64,000 nt of DNA from Thermoplasma sp. Kam2015 (GCF_003205235.1 NZ_QJSM01000024.1:1-64000), one strand, 5' to 3'. Shown: positions 8,767 to 17,495, numbered from the stretch's first letter. Program-made: numbers and translations. Notes: a model not told the origin generated them from the sequence alone.

Positions 8767-10857
8767 ATGATTTATTATCCCTACAGCATGCTGGCAGAGC
8801 GGTCATGGAATCTGGCCATTTCCGTAACTCTAATAGTTTATGCCTATATGGCATGGCTATCGGTCGGTTACTACGATCTCTCTGCACTCGTTATGTCATG
8901 GATTCTGATAATCATATCTTCACTTCTTGCGATAAATTCTACCACAAGATTCAATCCAAAGATCAGAACTACGCTCATTTATTCTGCCCTGCTCATATCC
9001 ATGCTTTTGCTCATCTCGATCTCCCTAAGATACGTGGCCAGCTATTATCTTGAGGATGAAATTCTGATCCAGACAAATGCGGCCTATCTCTTCCTGCACG
9101 GAGAAGACCCGTATCTGAAGATAAACATGCTGAGGCTTTTCTCCACAAGCCAGGTACCGCTTTTCAATACGCCAACGCTTGATGGTGGATATGTTTATTT
9201 TCTCATTTATCCTGGACTGTCGGTCCTTCTGTTTGTTCCAGCCTTATTATTTCATTTCAATCCATCATATGTTATAATAATTTTCAATTTTATATCGATA
9301 ATCCTGCTTGTATACTATTACAGAAAGAACAATCTCAAATTGCAGACACCACTTATAATAACAGATATGATGGTCTCCGCCTTCTACATAGGATTCACGA
9401 TCGCTGGTGTATCCTCCATAATATGGGTAACCCTGCTCGCCCTTGCATACGTATTCAGAGAAAAGCCATATATATCCGGCATCTTTCTTGGATTGTCTAT
9501 TGCCTACAAGCAGGATCCGGTCATAGTTGTTCCGTTCCTTCTCTATTTCATTCTGAAGGAATACGGCGGCATGCATGAGTTAAAATTCATACTGGCCTCA
9601 GCTGTGTCCTTCCTTGCAGTTAATCTTCCCTTCATAATAATGAATCCCAGCGCATGGCTGATCTCCATATTAAGCGTCGCTAACCAGAATATAATAGGCG
9701 TTGGATCTGGACCATCAATATTATCCTTCGCCGGATACTATCCAATAGATCCTCTGTATTTCTCGATCCTGGTAATGGCCATGGAAGTTTTCCTTTTTTT
9801 CGTCTACGTTAGGTATTACAATGCATTAAAATACGCATTCTTTGCGTTTCCCATACTGGTGATGCTCTTCAACTTCAGGGTTTTAATAAGTTATCTTATG
9901 TACTGGCCATTTTTGATAATGCTCATCCTGCCTGACATAAAGATCAGTGAGAATATGATTAAACCCCTGCATATCAACAGGGCTCACTTCCTCGCATTTT
10001 CTGTCGTCCTTATAATCATAACCGGTGGCTTTGCCATACCCATCCATTCTCAAAATGGCGACATCAAAATTGCTTCAATAAATGCCTATTACGATAATAT
10101 CTCCATACCAAATGTCATAGATGAGATGAACATATCCATGATCTATGAACCAGGAAATGGATATCCTACGACGATACCCGTATACTTCCGCATCCTCACA
10201 GATTCTGGTTTACAGAACTACAACATAAATGGGCTTCTATGGCATACAAACCTGTACTTGCATCCTGGGAGGAACAACCTCACCATATATCCGGATAATT
10301 ATTTTGGACTGCTACCATCCAACACTTCTTTTGTGATCATCGCATATTATGACCATATGCAGACCGCATACAGAAGCAATGGCCTCTATGCTGTACCGAA
10401 ATATCCAATACCAAACCCCATGCTGATGTATCCTGAATACTCTTCAACTGAACCCTTCCCAGGATGGCATGCCACGAAAGGCGAGGGTAAACTTGTTTAT
10501 TTGGCCAACGGATTTACCTTTAACTCTACAGAATGGTATAATTTAACATCAGACCAGTTTCAGGTATCATCCGATCTTGAAAATTTAACATTGCAGTACA
10601 ACATCAGTGGATACGGTATCTACGGATATACAATATCATTCGGAAACTTCAACTATACAGTCTCATCGGAATATTTTTCCTTCAATTCCAATTACACCCA
10701 TCTCATCGTGAACAATAGGATGCATGCGATCAGTTTCTCGAATGCAACCAGATTTGCAATGGAGTACAAATGGCCGATGCAGAGCGCGGAACTTTCCTTT
10801 TTCATCGGCCCTGATTCTGGGGTGACGGTGAAGTATGAAGGTGCGGAATATGAATGA
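8767..10857 (+). CDS. Polytopic GT-C-like membrane glycosyltransferase (paralogue 1)
   Basis: A 696-residue protein with about a dozen hydrophobic helices in the first ~430 residues and a C-terminal ~260-residue extracytoplasmic domain rich in N-x-S/T. The acidic LEDE (~95-98) in the first outer loop followed by HGEDPY (111-116), and GLSIAYKQDPVIVVPF (~240), are typical of GT-C fold polyprenyl-phosphate-sugar transferases (GT87/ArnT-like). It is most likely a transferase adding sugars from lipid carriers outside the cell. Acceptor unknown. The next gene is a paralogue in the same order of motifs, overlapping by 23 bases. Confidence 0.65.
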   Translation: MIYYPYSMLAERSWNLAISVTLIVYAYMAWLSVGYYDLSALVMSWILIIISSLLAINSTTRFNPKIRTTLIYSALLISMLLLISISLRYVASYYLEDEILIQTNAAYLFLHGEDPYLKINMLRLFSTSQVPLFNTPTLDGGYVYFLIYPGLSVLLFVPALLFHFNPSYVIIIFNFISIILLVYYYRKNNLKLQTPLIITDMMVSAFYIGFTIAGVSSIIWVTLLALAYVFREKPYISGIFLGLSIAYKQDPVIVVPFLLYFILKEYGGMHELKFILASAVSFLAVNLPFIIMNPSAWLISILSVANQNIIGVGSGPSILSFAGYYPIDPLYFSILVMAMEVFLFFVYVRYYNALKYAFFAFPILVMLFNFRVLISYLMYWPFLIMLILPDIKISENMIKPLHINRAHFLAFSVVLIIITGGFAIPIHSQNGDIKIASINAYYDNISIPNVIDEMNISMIYEPGNGYPTTIPVYFRILTDSGLQNYNINGLLWHTNLYLHPGRNNLTIYPDNYFGLLPSNTSFVIIAYYDHMQTAYRSNGLYAVPKYPIPNPMLMYPEYSSTEPFPGWHATKGEGKLVYLANGFTFNSTEWYNLTSDQFQVSSDLENLTLQYNISGYGIYGYTISFGNFNYTVSSEYFSFNSNYTHLIVNNRMHAISFSNATRFAMEYKWPMQSAELSFFIGPDSGVTVKYEGAEYE

Positions 10858-12763
10858 TGACGATCTGTGGTCAACCGTGAGACGCATAGAGTATCTTGGC
10901 TTCACAGTGATAGCGTATATGATCGCATACTATCTCTGGACCGTCTACGGCTATTTGGATCTCTACATCGATCTGCTTCAGTGGACACTATCCATAGCTG
11001 GAATATTCGTTGCGATATACGCGCTCACAGGCCATTCCATGAAGATATCACGCAGAACTGTTTACATACTTCTTGCTGGTAACAGTGCGCTCATACTCAC
11101 GATCATCTTAAGATTTGGATTCCTTGATATCACATTCGATCCTGTGATACTCTTCCTTGCTTTTGTGGACTATTATCTTGTGCATGATATGGTGACTGAA
11201 AAACATGGAAATCCAAGGAAATTTGCCTATATATTTGCCATCGTGACCGTATCTCTCCTATCCGTCATATCGGCCGCGATGTACTCCAACTATGTTGCTG
11301 CCACGATTGCAGTTGTTCTAATTGCGCTGAGCATACTGTCATACTTCAGGTTTTCCGCCCTAATTTATATGGCCATCGTCGGTTCGGTCATATTCCTCGC
11401 GCTCTCGATCTTACCGCTATATCCTAGGTTTGGAACTGACGAACTTGCTCTGGACTACTATGCAGCATTGATGATACTGCATGGAATGAATCCATATTCC
11501 GCGCATGTTATGAGTGGAGCATTCAAATCTTTGCATTTTCCGCTGTACATGACCACCCCCATGGCCACAGGCGGCTATGTTGAAAACTTTTCTTATCCAG
11601 TGCTGGCAGCCATAATGTTCATGCCGTCGGTGATCATGCACTTCCCCCCGACGCTCGTCATCCTCTCATTCACCATTGCCATATACCTGATGGTGGCTAT
11701 CTATTTTTTCAGAAGAAAGATGGTAGTATCCTCGATTCTCTCCATCGCCATACTTGCGGTGAACATAAACATCATCAATTTTGCGGATGGATCCGTTCCA
11801 GACGCTGCCTGGGCTGCATTTCTTACTGCTTCAATTATGCTTATAGAGAAACCTCGTTACTCCGCCCTTCTGTATGGCTTATCAACATCGATAAAGCAAA
11901 TACCATGGATTATCTTACCATTTCTGCTCTATTTCGTCTATCGCGAGAGGGGTATCAGAAATGCTGTCGAGTATCTTCTGATCTCTGCTGGTGTCTTCAT
12001 AATCACCAATATAAGTTTCATTATATCGAATCCACATTCATTCATTTCGTCCATTCTATCCCCTGAGACCGCACAGCTGATCGGTGTCGGACAGGGAATA
12101 AGCATCATCAGCATAGCCGGCTACTATTCACTTGAACCGCTATATTTTACCATAATGTTTGTCTTCTCGATACTCTTTTTCTTATTCATATACATAAGAC
12201 ATTTTGAAACGATGAAATACACATTCCTGATCTTTCCGCTCCTCATATTCTTTTTCAATTTCAGAGATCTCTACAATTACCTCATATTCTGGCCCTTCAT
12301 GGCCTTTGCATTTCTTCCATATCTAAAAGGCAGGAACGCCAATAAGAGCTTCAGGATTGGTCTCAAACGGATAATGACCTACTCCATGGTGTTCATAGCT
12401 GTGGCGGCCATTATAGCGGTTCCTATGCATGAACACAGCCAATTCTCAATATCTTCTGTCTCAAATATCAATAGAACCTCGTATTACGTTATCGGGATGA
12501 ACGTCAACGTTTCATATACTGGTGAGCATCCAATCCCACTGGAATTCAGATTTCTGCCCTATGGATATTTGGGAAATCTCAACGGTTTCATATGGTCCGT
12601 GAAGTCTTATACAGCTGGATCCAACTGGATAAACTTCACGATCGTGCCCTCCTATCAGCAGTCCATGCTGAATGCCAATTATTCCTATAAGCTAATTGCC
12701 TACTACGGAGAACAACAGGCATTCTATGATCTCAATTTGCCCTCTATGATCTACGGTGAGTGA
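10835..12763 (+). CDS. Polytopic GT-C-like membrane glycosyltransferase (paralogue 2)
   Basis: It shares the architecture of the upstream gene: an acidic TDE in the first long outer loop, HGMNPYSAHVM, YVENFSYPVLAA, GLSTSIKQIPWIILPF and a C-terminal outer domain, here shorter. The pair therefore arose by tandem duplication and probably acts on related substrates. ATG 10835 overlaps the upstream gene by 23 bases. ATG 10850 (overlap ATGAATGA) is an alternative. The stop TGA (12761-12763) lies inside the end of the IS element that follows. Without the insertion the gene would end GAA TAA, giving the same last residue (Glu). Confidence 0.65.
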   Translation: MKVRNMNDDDLWSTVRRIEYLGFTVIAYMIAYYLWTVYGYLDLYIDLLQWTLSIAGIFVAIYALTGHSMKISRRTVYILLAGNSALILTIILRFGFLDITFDPVILFLAFVDYYLVHDMVTEKHGNPRKFAYIFAIVTVSLLSVISAAMYSNYVAATIAVVLIALSILSYFRFSALIYMAIVGSVIFLALSILPLYPRFGTDELALDYYAALMILHGMNPYSAHVMSGAFKSLHFPLYMTTPMATGGYVENFSYPVLAAIMFMPSVIMHFPPTLVILSFTIAIYLMVAIYFFRRKMVVSSILSIAILAVNINIINFADGSVPDAAWAAFLTASIMLIEKPRYSALLYGLSTSIKQIPWIILPFLLYFVYRERGIRNAVEYLLISAGVFIITNISFIISNPHSFISSILSPETAQLIGVGQGISIISIAGYYSLEPLYFTIMFVFSILFFLFIYIRHFETMKYTFLIFPLLIFFFNFRDLYNYLIFWPFMAFAFLPYLKGRNANKSFRIGLKRIMTYSMVFIAVAAIIAVPMHEHSQFSISSVSNINRTSYYVIGMNVNVSYTGEHPIPLEFRFLPYGYLGNLNGFIWSVKSYTAGSNWINFTIVPSYQQSMLNANYSYKLIAYYGEQQAFYDLNLPSMIYGE

Positions 12764-12930
12764 GCTACTCCTCAGCTGAAGCATCGGAGCTTCCTGATTC
12801 AACGACCGACCTCTGCCTGTACGGATATATTCCGTACAAGCCCGATGTTGCGATCTCCACAGGCGTGAATTCGGATCGCACCGATCCTACTTTTATAAGT
12901 CCGATCTTCCTTATGTTCTTGGCGGCATTC
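12760..12930 (-). ncRNA. Candidate omega-RNA (reRNA) scaffold at the element's right end
   Basis: TnpB guide RNAs derive from the 3' end of tnpB and the right end. Here this stretch holds, on the minus strand, a GGATCG/CGATCC hairpin, a perfect TGTACGGA/TCCGTACA hairpin, GAAGC/GCTTC and a terminal AGCT/AGCT pair. The same elements are kept in the TnpB-less copies although they encode no protein, which argues for RNA-level function. The guide would be the ~16-20 bases beyond the end, that is the antisense of 12740-12759. The 5' limit is a guess. Confidence 0.6.
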
Positions 12931-13994
12931 AGATCCCTGTCTATAGTTAATCCGCACACATTGCAATGATATATGCGATCTGATAACTTCAGATCATGCT
13001 TTACGTTACCGCATCTTGAACATATCTTAGATGATGGATCGAATCTTCCTATCTCTATTATATTCTTTCCATATTTTTCTGCTTTCCATTCCAGTTTCTG
13101 CTTGAAGGAATAGAAAGAAACATCACTTAGACTCTTCGATATATGATGGTTCTGCATCATTCCATGTACGTTCAGATCTTCGATGACTATGGTATCGTAC
13201 TGCTTGGCTATCGCAGTCGATATTTTATCATCGAAGTCTTCACGCATGTTTCTCAGCTTCATGTACTCCTTCTGTAATTTAAGTATATGCTTGCTTCTAT
13301 TCTTCGATCCATTCTGCTTTCTCGATAACTGTTTTTGTAATCGTCTTATTCTTTTCTCTACCTTCTTTATGAATCCTGGATTCTCTATTGCTATACCATT
13401 CGATAAGGTTGCAAATTTTTCGATGCCTAGATCTATACCAACGGAGTTCTCTTCAGATAATGGTTTCTTCTCTGGTAGTTCTTCCTCATTTTCATATATA
13501 ATAGAGCAGTAATAGTATCCTGAATCCTTTGTTATTATTATCTCATTTATGTCCCTTATTTCTGATAGCTTATCTTTAGATCCCTTGAAGTATATGCCTT
13601 CAGAGAACTTTGGGAAATAGATCCTGTTTCCTTGAATTTTGATGTGCTGTGGTACTGCAAAGAATTCGTTCCTTTCCTTCTTCCTGAATCTTGGATGTTC
13701 TGCGTTCTTATGGAAGAAGTTCTTGAATGCATTATCGAGAAAGCGTAGAGACATCTGAAGTGATTGGGCGTTGATCTCGTACAGCCATGGATATTCCTTC
13801 TTGAGTTCGATGAGCATGTTATTTGTGTCGAAATAGTTCAGAGAAGATCTCTGTGCATCCCTATGCGTTATATAGTATTCATCCCTCCTTTTTAGAAAGT
13901 AATTGTATACGAATCTACAGCTGCCAAAGTGCTTCTCCAATAATATTTTCTGTCCTTCGTTTGGATACAGCTTTACTTTGGTGGCTGTTATCAC
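12765..13994 (-). CDS. tnpB: TnpB RNA-guided nuclease, full length
   Basis: 409 residues. N-terminal OrfB helix-turn-helix-like region (~1-45). RuvC-like nuclease with D188 in VGIDLG, E272 in VIEDLN and D352/D354 in TIDRDLNAAKNI. Zinc finger C325/C328 and C344/C347. All catalytic positions are intact. It starts at GTG 13994, with TATA-like AT-rich DNA at 14003-14031 inside the element. The last ~15 codons also form the right-end RNA structure. TnpB proteins cut DNA next to a TAM using the omega-RNA, favouring retention of the element after excision. Confidence 0.95.
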   Translation of the reverse strand: MITATKVKLYPNEGQKILLEKHFGSCRFVYNYFLKRRDEYYITHRDAQRSSLNYFDTNNMLIELKKEYPWLYEINAQSLQMSLRFLDNAFKNFFHKNAEHPRFRKKERNEFFAVPQHIKIQGNRIYFPKFSEGIYFKGSKDKLSEIRDINEIIITKDSGYYYCSIIYENEEELPEKKPLSEENSVGIDLGIEKFATLSNGIAIENPGFIKKVEKRIRRLQKQLSRKQNGSKNRSKHILKLQKEYMKLRNMREDFDDKISTAIAKQYDTIVIEDLNVHGMMQNHHISKSLSDVSFYSFKQKLEWKAEKYGKNIIEIGRFDPSSKICSRCGNVKHDLKLSDRIYHCNVCGLTIDRDLNAAKNIRKIGLIKVGSVRSEFTPVEIATSGLYGIYPYRQRSVVESGSSDASAEE

Positions 13995-14032
13995 TATCTA
14001 TAAGTATGGTAAATTGTTTATAAATATTTCCA

Positions 14033-14089
14033 TTGAGGGAAGTCCGTGTATCTCCTCCCTAAAGGTCGGAGTTTTACTGCTTCCCTCAA
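14033..14089 (-). repeat. Left-end inverted repeat of the IS605-type element
   Basis: A perfect 10-base repeat, TTGAGGGAAG (14033-14042) and CTTCCCTCAA (14080-14089), encloses a smaller CTCC/GGAG stem. The same arrangement recurs at 63798-63853 and in the small copies, where arm bases vary. It is probably the hairpin recognised by the transposase. Confidence 0.7.
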
Positions 14090-14264
14090 ACTCCTAACCT
14101 TCCTATAAAAGATCAGGGCATGGGATACAATATACATCTCGTGATGATCTGTATACTGGGAGCTTAAATAACGATACCTACAGATTTCAGTACATCCAAT
14201 CTTTCATTTATGGAAATGCTTCCTGAAATAATTTAGAACAATGTAGCTGCTATCGGAATCAATG

Positions 14265-14274
14265 CTTATATATC
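14265..14274 (+). promoter_or_regulatory. TATA box of hsp20
   Basis: CTTATATATC centred ~24 bases before the ATG at 14294, consistent with a leaderless mRNA. Confidence 0.55.
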
Positions 14275-14293
14275 AGTTGGTATTTAATAAATT

Positions 14294-14668
14294 ATGTATT
14301 CACCCGTTAGATTCTTTACAAATGAGATGTTGAAAAATGTTTCAAACACCGTGAAAGAAGTATCATCATTCATCTATCCGCCTGTGACGATGTATCAGGA
14401 TGGAGAAGATCTGGTGCTGGAAGCTGAGCTGGCGGGCTTCGACAAGAAGGACATAAGGGTGACCGTTGATAAAAACGTTCTTACCATAAGGGCGGAACGA
14501 AAGAGGGAGTATAAATCGGTCTATCTCGATCAAAGAGTGGACAAGGTCTTCAAGGTTGTGCGCCTGCCGGTAGATGTTGAACAATCCAGTATTTCTGCTA
14601 AATATCAGGACGGCCTTCTCACCGTCAGGATGAAGGCCAAAGATATAAAAACAGTAGAAATTGAGTGA
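14294..14668 (+). CDS. hsp20: Small heat shock protein (Hsp20/alpha-crystallin)
   Basis: An ATP-independent holdase chaperone of the cytoplasm that keeps unfolding proteins soluble under heat or acid stress. Of 124 residues, the alpha-crystallin domain covers ~35-115. The conserved AELAGFDKKDI (~54-64), RLPVDVE (~96-102) and the A-x-x-x-G-L-L version (KYQDGLLTV) near 108 are clear. The C-terminal VEI triplet matches the I/V-x-I/V oligomerisation motif. Length is normal. It stands alone between the IS element and a convergent kinase gene. Confidence 0.95.
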   Translation: MYSPVRFFTNEMLKNVSNTVKEVSSFIYPPVTMYQDGEDLVLEAELAGFDKKDIRVTVDKNVLTIRAERKREYKSVYLDQRVDKVFKVVRLPVDVEQSSISAKYQDGLLTVRMKAKDIKTVEIE

Positions 14669-14691
14669 AAAAATCATTATTTATCTTATCA

Positions 14692-16221
14692 TTATTTTCT
14701 TATCATGACGTAGACAAATGCTATAGAATCCAGGATTATTAAGGGAATGAATATAAAAGGCCTATTCTGAATCTCCAGGAAAAATGACACAAGAAGGAAT
14801 CCCAGAAAGATAGAGGCAGGAATTTTGTAATCGCTTCTGGGTCTTTCAATCTCTTCTTCGCTCTCCAGCTTTCGCTTCATTAAAGGCACGATCTGAACGG
14901 CTTTCTCCACTGACCTTAACGTGTCTGAGAGGAAATTCTTAAGCTGCTGCTTGTACAGGGTTTGAATGAGCCCTTCATCGTAGAGCAGCTTCTGCAGTAC
15001 CCTGATGAATTTGAAATCAGGATCAAGCTGCTGGCACACGCCCTCCAGGAGCGATGACATCCTCATATAGAGAACCAGTGCCCGCGGAAGCCTGAATGGG
15101 AACTGGAATATGACATCATTGGCAACATCGAGCAATTCTCTGATCTCAAGATCTTCCGCCGATCTTCCATAGAAATTTGATATGGCCAGTTCTATCCCCT
15201 TTCTGACAACACCTCTGTTCGCTCCAGGAGATAGGGCATTCAGGGAGATCAGGGCATCTATTATTTCATCTGGATCCCTATTGAGAAGACCGTCGTAAAG
15301 GGATAGAAGCCTGAATCGCATTTCATCATTTATGTGGCCGATCATACCAAAGTCGTACAGTATGATTGTGCCGTCTGATTTTACAGATACGTTGCCAGGA
15401 TGCGGATCTGCATGGAAGATGTCGTTTTTCAGGAGCATGCGCATGAATATTGTGTCATATCTGAGTGCGAGTTCCTTAGTATCTATTCCGGCTGATTTTA
15501 ATTTATTTACTTCATCTATCTTTATTCCTTCAATGTATTCCATGACCAGAATTTCCTTTCCAGAAAGTTCCTCCACTACACCTGGCACAATAACACGATC
15601 TTCCTCCTTAAGGTTTGCTGCTATGGCACGCATGTTTGACGCTTCCTTTCTATAATCGATCTCGTCAAATATGCGCCTATTGAAATCGGCAAGAACATTT
15701 TCGATGCTTAGATACAGAAAATTATCTATTCTTCCCTTCGCAAGTCTCAGGAGATGTTTGATCACTATCAGATCGTTCTTAACCCTTTCCTCGATGTTAT
15801 ATCTGTTGACCTTTACAGCTACTTTCTTTCCTCTATAAACTGCTTCATAAACCTGCCCAAGGGAAGCGCCAGAGATTGCAACATCATTGAAATATTCAAA
15901 AACATGATCTATTGGCCCAATGTTGCGCTCTATGATCTCCTTTACAAGGGGAAATGGATCAGGATCCACCCTATCCTGCAACAGTCTGAAAGACTTTAGA
16001 TATTCTTTTGGTAGCAGATCCGGCCTTGCTGAAAGTATCTGACCCAGCTTGATGAATGTAGGTCCGAGCTCAATAAATCGCTTGACAGCAAGCTCTCCAT
16101 GGCGTTCAATTTCATAATTCCATTCATGATCACCACGTTCAATCTTCCTGTCTTTGAGATATCGCCTGAATACTGGGTAGAGCTTTCTGAATATACGGAT
16201 TTCATCACTGATAATACCCAT
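14692..16221 (-). CDS. ABC1/AarF/UbiB-family atypical protein kinase
   Basis: Kinase-like UbiB proteins support quinone or isoprenoid lipid metabolism, probably as membrane ATPases. Signature positions are visible: the KxGQ motif in IKLGQILSARPDLLP (~56-70), the Ala-rich loop version GASLGQVYEA (~116-125), VAVKV, the hinge VMEYIEG (~222), FHADPHPGN (~268) and the metal-binding LYDFGMIG (~286). Two C-terminal hydrophobic helices (~467-503) anchor it to the membrane. 509 residues is typical. A thioredoxin gene lies 14 bases upstream on the same strand. Confidence 0.93.
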   Translation of the reverse strand: MGIISDEIRIFRKLYPVFRRYLKDRKIERGDHEWNYEIERHGELAVKRFIELGPTFIKLGQILSARPDLLPKEYLKSFRLLQDRVDPDPFPLVKEIIERNIGPIDHVFEYFNDVAISGASLGQVYEAVYRGKKVAVKVNRYNIEERVKNDLIVIKHLLRLAKGRIDNFLYLSIENVLADFNRRIFDEIDYRKEASNMRAIAANLKEEDRVIVPGVVEELSGKEILVMEYIEGIKIDEVNKLKSAGIDTKELALRYDTIFMRMLLKNDIFHADPHPGNVSVKSDGTIILYDFGMIGHINDEMRFRLLSLYDGLLNRDPDEIIDALISLNALSPGANRGVVRKGIELAISNFYGRSAEDLEIRELLDVANDVIFQFPFRLPRALVLYMRMSSLLEGVCQQLDPDFKFIRVLQKLLYDEGLIQTLYKQQLKNFLSDTLRSVEKAVQIVPLMKRKLESEEEIERPRSDYKIPASIFLGFLLVSFFLEIQNRPFIFIPLIILDSIAFVYVMIRK

Positions 16222-16235
16222 AAATCACCGTGGCA

Positions 16236-16565
16236 TCAGACGGAATCGCATGGCATCTTGGATACCTGATCTATGATGGATTCAAGCTTATGGAGGCCTT
16301 TGAGTTCAAATTGCCTTTCTCCGTTAATGAACATGATCACTCTAGGTATGCTGTTTATATTCAGAAAATCTATAATTTCAGGACTCTCATCGATGTTCAT
16401 CTTGTAAAAATAGCAGGCATTCAGTTGCTCGCATGCCTCTTCCAAGTACGGTGCCATCATCTTACAGGGATGGCACCACTCAGCCCAAAGTTCTATGATG
16501 AAACTTTTCTTATTTTCAACAAGCTGTTGGAATTCACTGAACGTGATGTCTTTAACGCAGGCCAT
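16236..16565 (-). CDS. trxA: Thioredoxin
   Basis: A disulfide reductase with the WAEWCHPCK active site (Cys pair in CHPC) near residue 30 and the cis-proline SIPRVIMF near 75. The frame is open to a TTG at 16577 with in-frame ATGs at 16574 and 16565. The TATA-like box at 16589-16597 is ~28 bases from the ATG at 16565, so that start (MACVKD, 109 residues) fits leaderless expression best. His in the CxxC loop (CHPC) is as in some DsbA proteins and archaeal thioredoxins. It may be co-transcribed with the downstream UbiB-like gene. Confidence 0.9.
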   Translation of the reverse strand: MACVKDITFSEFQQLVENKKSFIIELWAEWCHPCKMMAPYLEEACEQLNACYFYKMNIDESPEIIDFLNINSIPRVIMFINGERQFELKGLHKLESIIDQVSKMPCDSV

Positions 16566-16588
16566 ATGTCTCATCAATGCTTTTAACC

Positions 16589-16597
16589 TTATATATT
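16589..16597 (-). promoter_or_regulatory. TATA box of the thioredoxin gene
   Basis: AATATATAA on the minus strand, ~28 bases from the ATG at 16565. It decides between three possible starts. Confidence 0.45.
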
Positions 16598-16685
16598 TTT
16601 CAGATCCAAAATGATTTCAAGCTGAAACACTCGAACAGAGCTAGGAAAACTTTGCCAGGGCGATATTGTTCTTATCACTAGCATT

Positions 16686-16988
16686 TCAATTGGCAGACTT
16701 TCTTTCAGAACCTATCTCGTCAGAAATCAAAGATTCGTCCTGCATCCTATTTTTGCATTTTCTTATTGTGCCGCTCGTAATTATACTCCTGCTTCCATCA
16801 TATGAATTTATGAACTGTATTACCCTGTCTTTGTTGAACTGCGTGGCCAAATAGATGGCGAAATTGCCACGATGAAATTTGATCTTGCAACGAAAAGTTC
16901 TAAAAAGCTCCCTCGAAAGTTCCTCCTGTTTTGAAGACCAGACAAGTATGTATCTTTTCCTGATGACAGATCCCTTCAACACTATCAC
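16686..16988 (-). CDS. rnp2: RNase P protein component 2 (Pop5-like)
   Basis: A 100-residue protein resembling archaeal Pop5: the early RKRYILVW strand, the FRTFRCKIKFHRGNFAIYLA middle region where Pop5 has its L/F-rich RNA-binding core, and the C-terminal SGTIRKCKNRM matching the usual SGTI(R/K)..K+. Pop5 pairs with Rpp30 to activate the RNase P RNA in tRNA 5' maturation. The start GTG overlaps the previous gene's stop (GTGA). In archaea rnp3 and rnp2 are commonly adjacent in this order, supporting both calls. The sequence is divergent and short, so confidence is moderate. Confidence 0.6.
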   Translation of the reverse strand: MIVLKGSVIRKRYILVWSSKQEELSRELFRTFRCKIKFHRGNFAIYLATQFNKDRVIQFINSYDGSRSIITSGTIRKCKNRMQDESLISDEIGSERKSAN

Positions 16989-17368
16989 CTAATCCCAATC
17001 GACAACGGCACATCCATTCGATTCTCTGACTTATAGCGAATCACAGCAATACCATGTACGAGATGCTGAAGCCGCAGATTGAAAGTTATACATTTCCCTA
17101 AGCTCAGCATTTTGTGGGCATCACAGATGCACGTACGTTTTGATCTGAAGACCTTTACCTCTATCCATCCTATATTTTTATCCTTTTGTATGCTGATATC
17201 TTCCCGGCATTGTCGGTATTTTGTGATACGGATAGTTGATATGAGAAATTTATTTTTCGAATACCCGATCTCGCTTAATTCATCCTGAAATGCAGTGTTG
17301 ATGTGAAGAATTTTCAAATTGCATCGAATGAAATGATTTAACCCATAATAATTCCCAGCATTCTCCAC
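16985..17368 (-). CDS. rnp3: Probable RNase P protein component 3 (Rpp30-like), divergent and short
   Basis: Only ~127 residues against ~200 or more for typical Rpp30. Two patches fit the family: WIEVKVFRS followed by KMLSLGKCITFNLRLQHLV, like the 'VDVLSHP...VALEFNLRPLL' part of the TIM-barrel, and DVPLSIG near the end. The frame continues upstream of the GTG for 12 more codons with LFDIRVEN, which resembles the conserved Rpp30 N-terminus, but no ATG/GTG/TTG is there. A GGAGG lies 16 bases before the GTG. Adjacency to the Pop5-like gene is the best support. Confidence 0.42.
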   Translation of the reverse strand: MENAGNYYGLNHFIRCNLKILHINTAFQDELSEIGYSKNKFLISTIRITKYRQCREDISIQKDKNIGWIEVKVFRSKRTCICDAHKMLSLGKCITFNLRLQHLVHGIAVIRYKSENRMDVPLSIGIR

Positions 17369-17495
17369 CCTGATATCGAAAAGGCCTCCTGTAATTGAAC
17401 TATCTTATTATATAACATAATGCAAATAGATATGTGTGATGAACATAAAGGACGCAGCAAATTATGAAATTTTTTAACATAACTTTAAATTTTCA

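Larger units (their letters stand above)
12760..14104 (-). mobile_element. Complete IS200/IS605-superfamily element with tnpB only
   Basis: The element runs, on the minus strand, from the left end at 14104 (preceded by TTTAT, 14105-14109) to the right end GCTCAC at 12760. The left end carries the inverted repeat TTGAGGGAAG/CTTCCCTCAA. The right end overlaps the tnpB 3' end and folds into several hairpins. There is no tnpA, so movement would depend on a transposase elsewhere. The ends are defined by agreement with the copies at 708, 8432 and 63783. The element sits exactly on the stop codon of the upstream gene. Confidence 0.88.

Noticed and set aside
8533-9053. Two short plus frames (8533-8745 and 8742-9053)
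   Set aside because: The first reads through an IS copy. The second is an out-of-frame shadow of the GT-C gene start.
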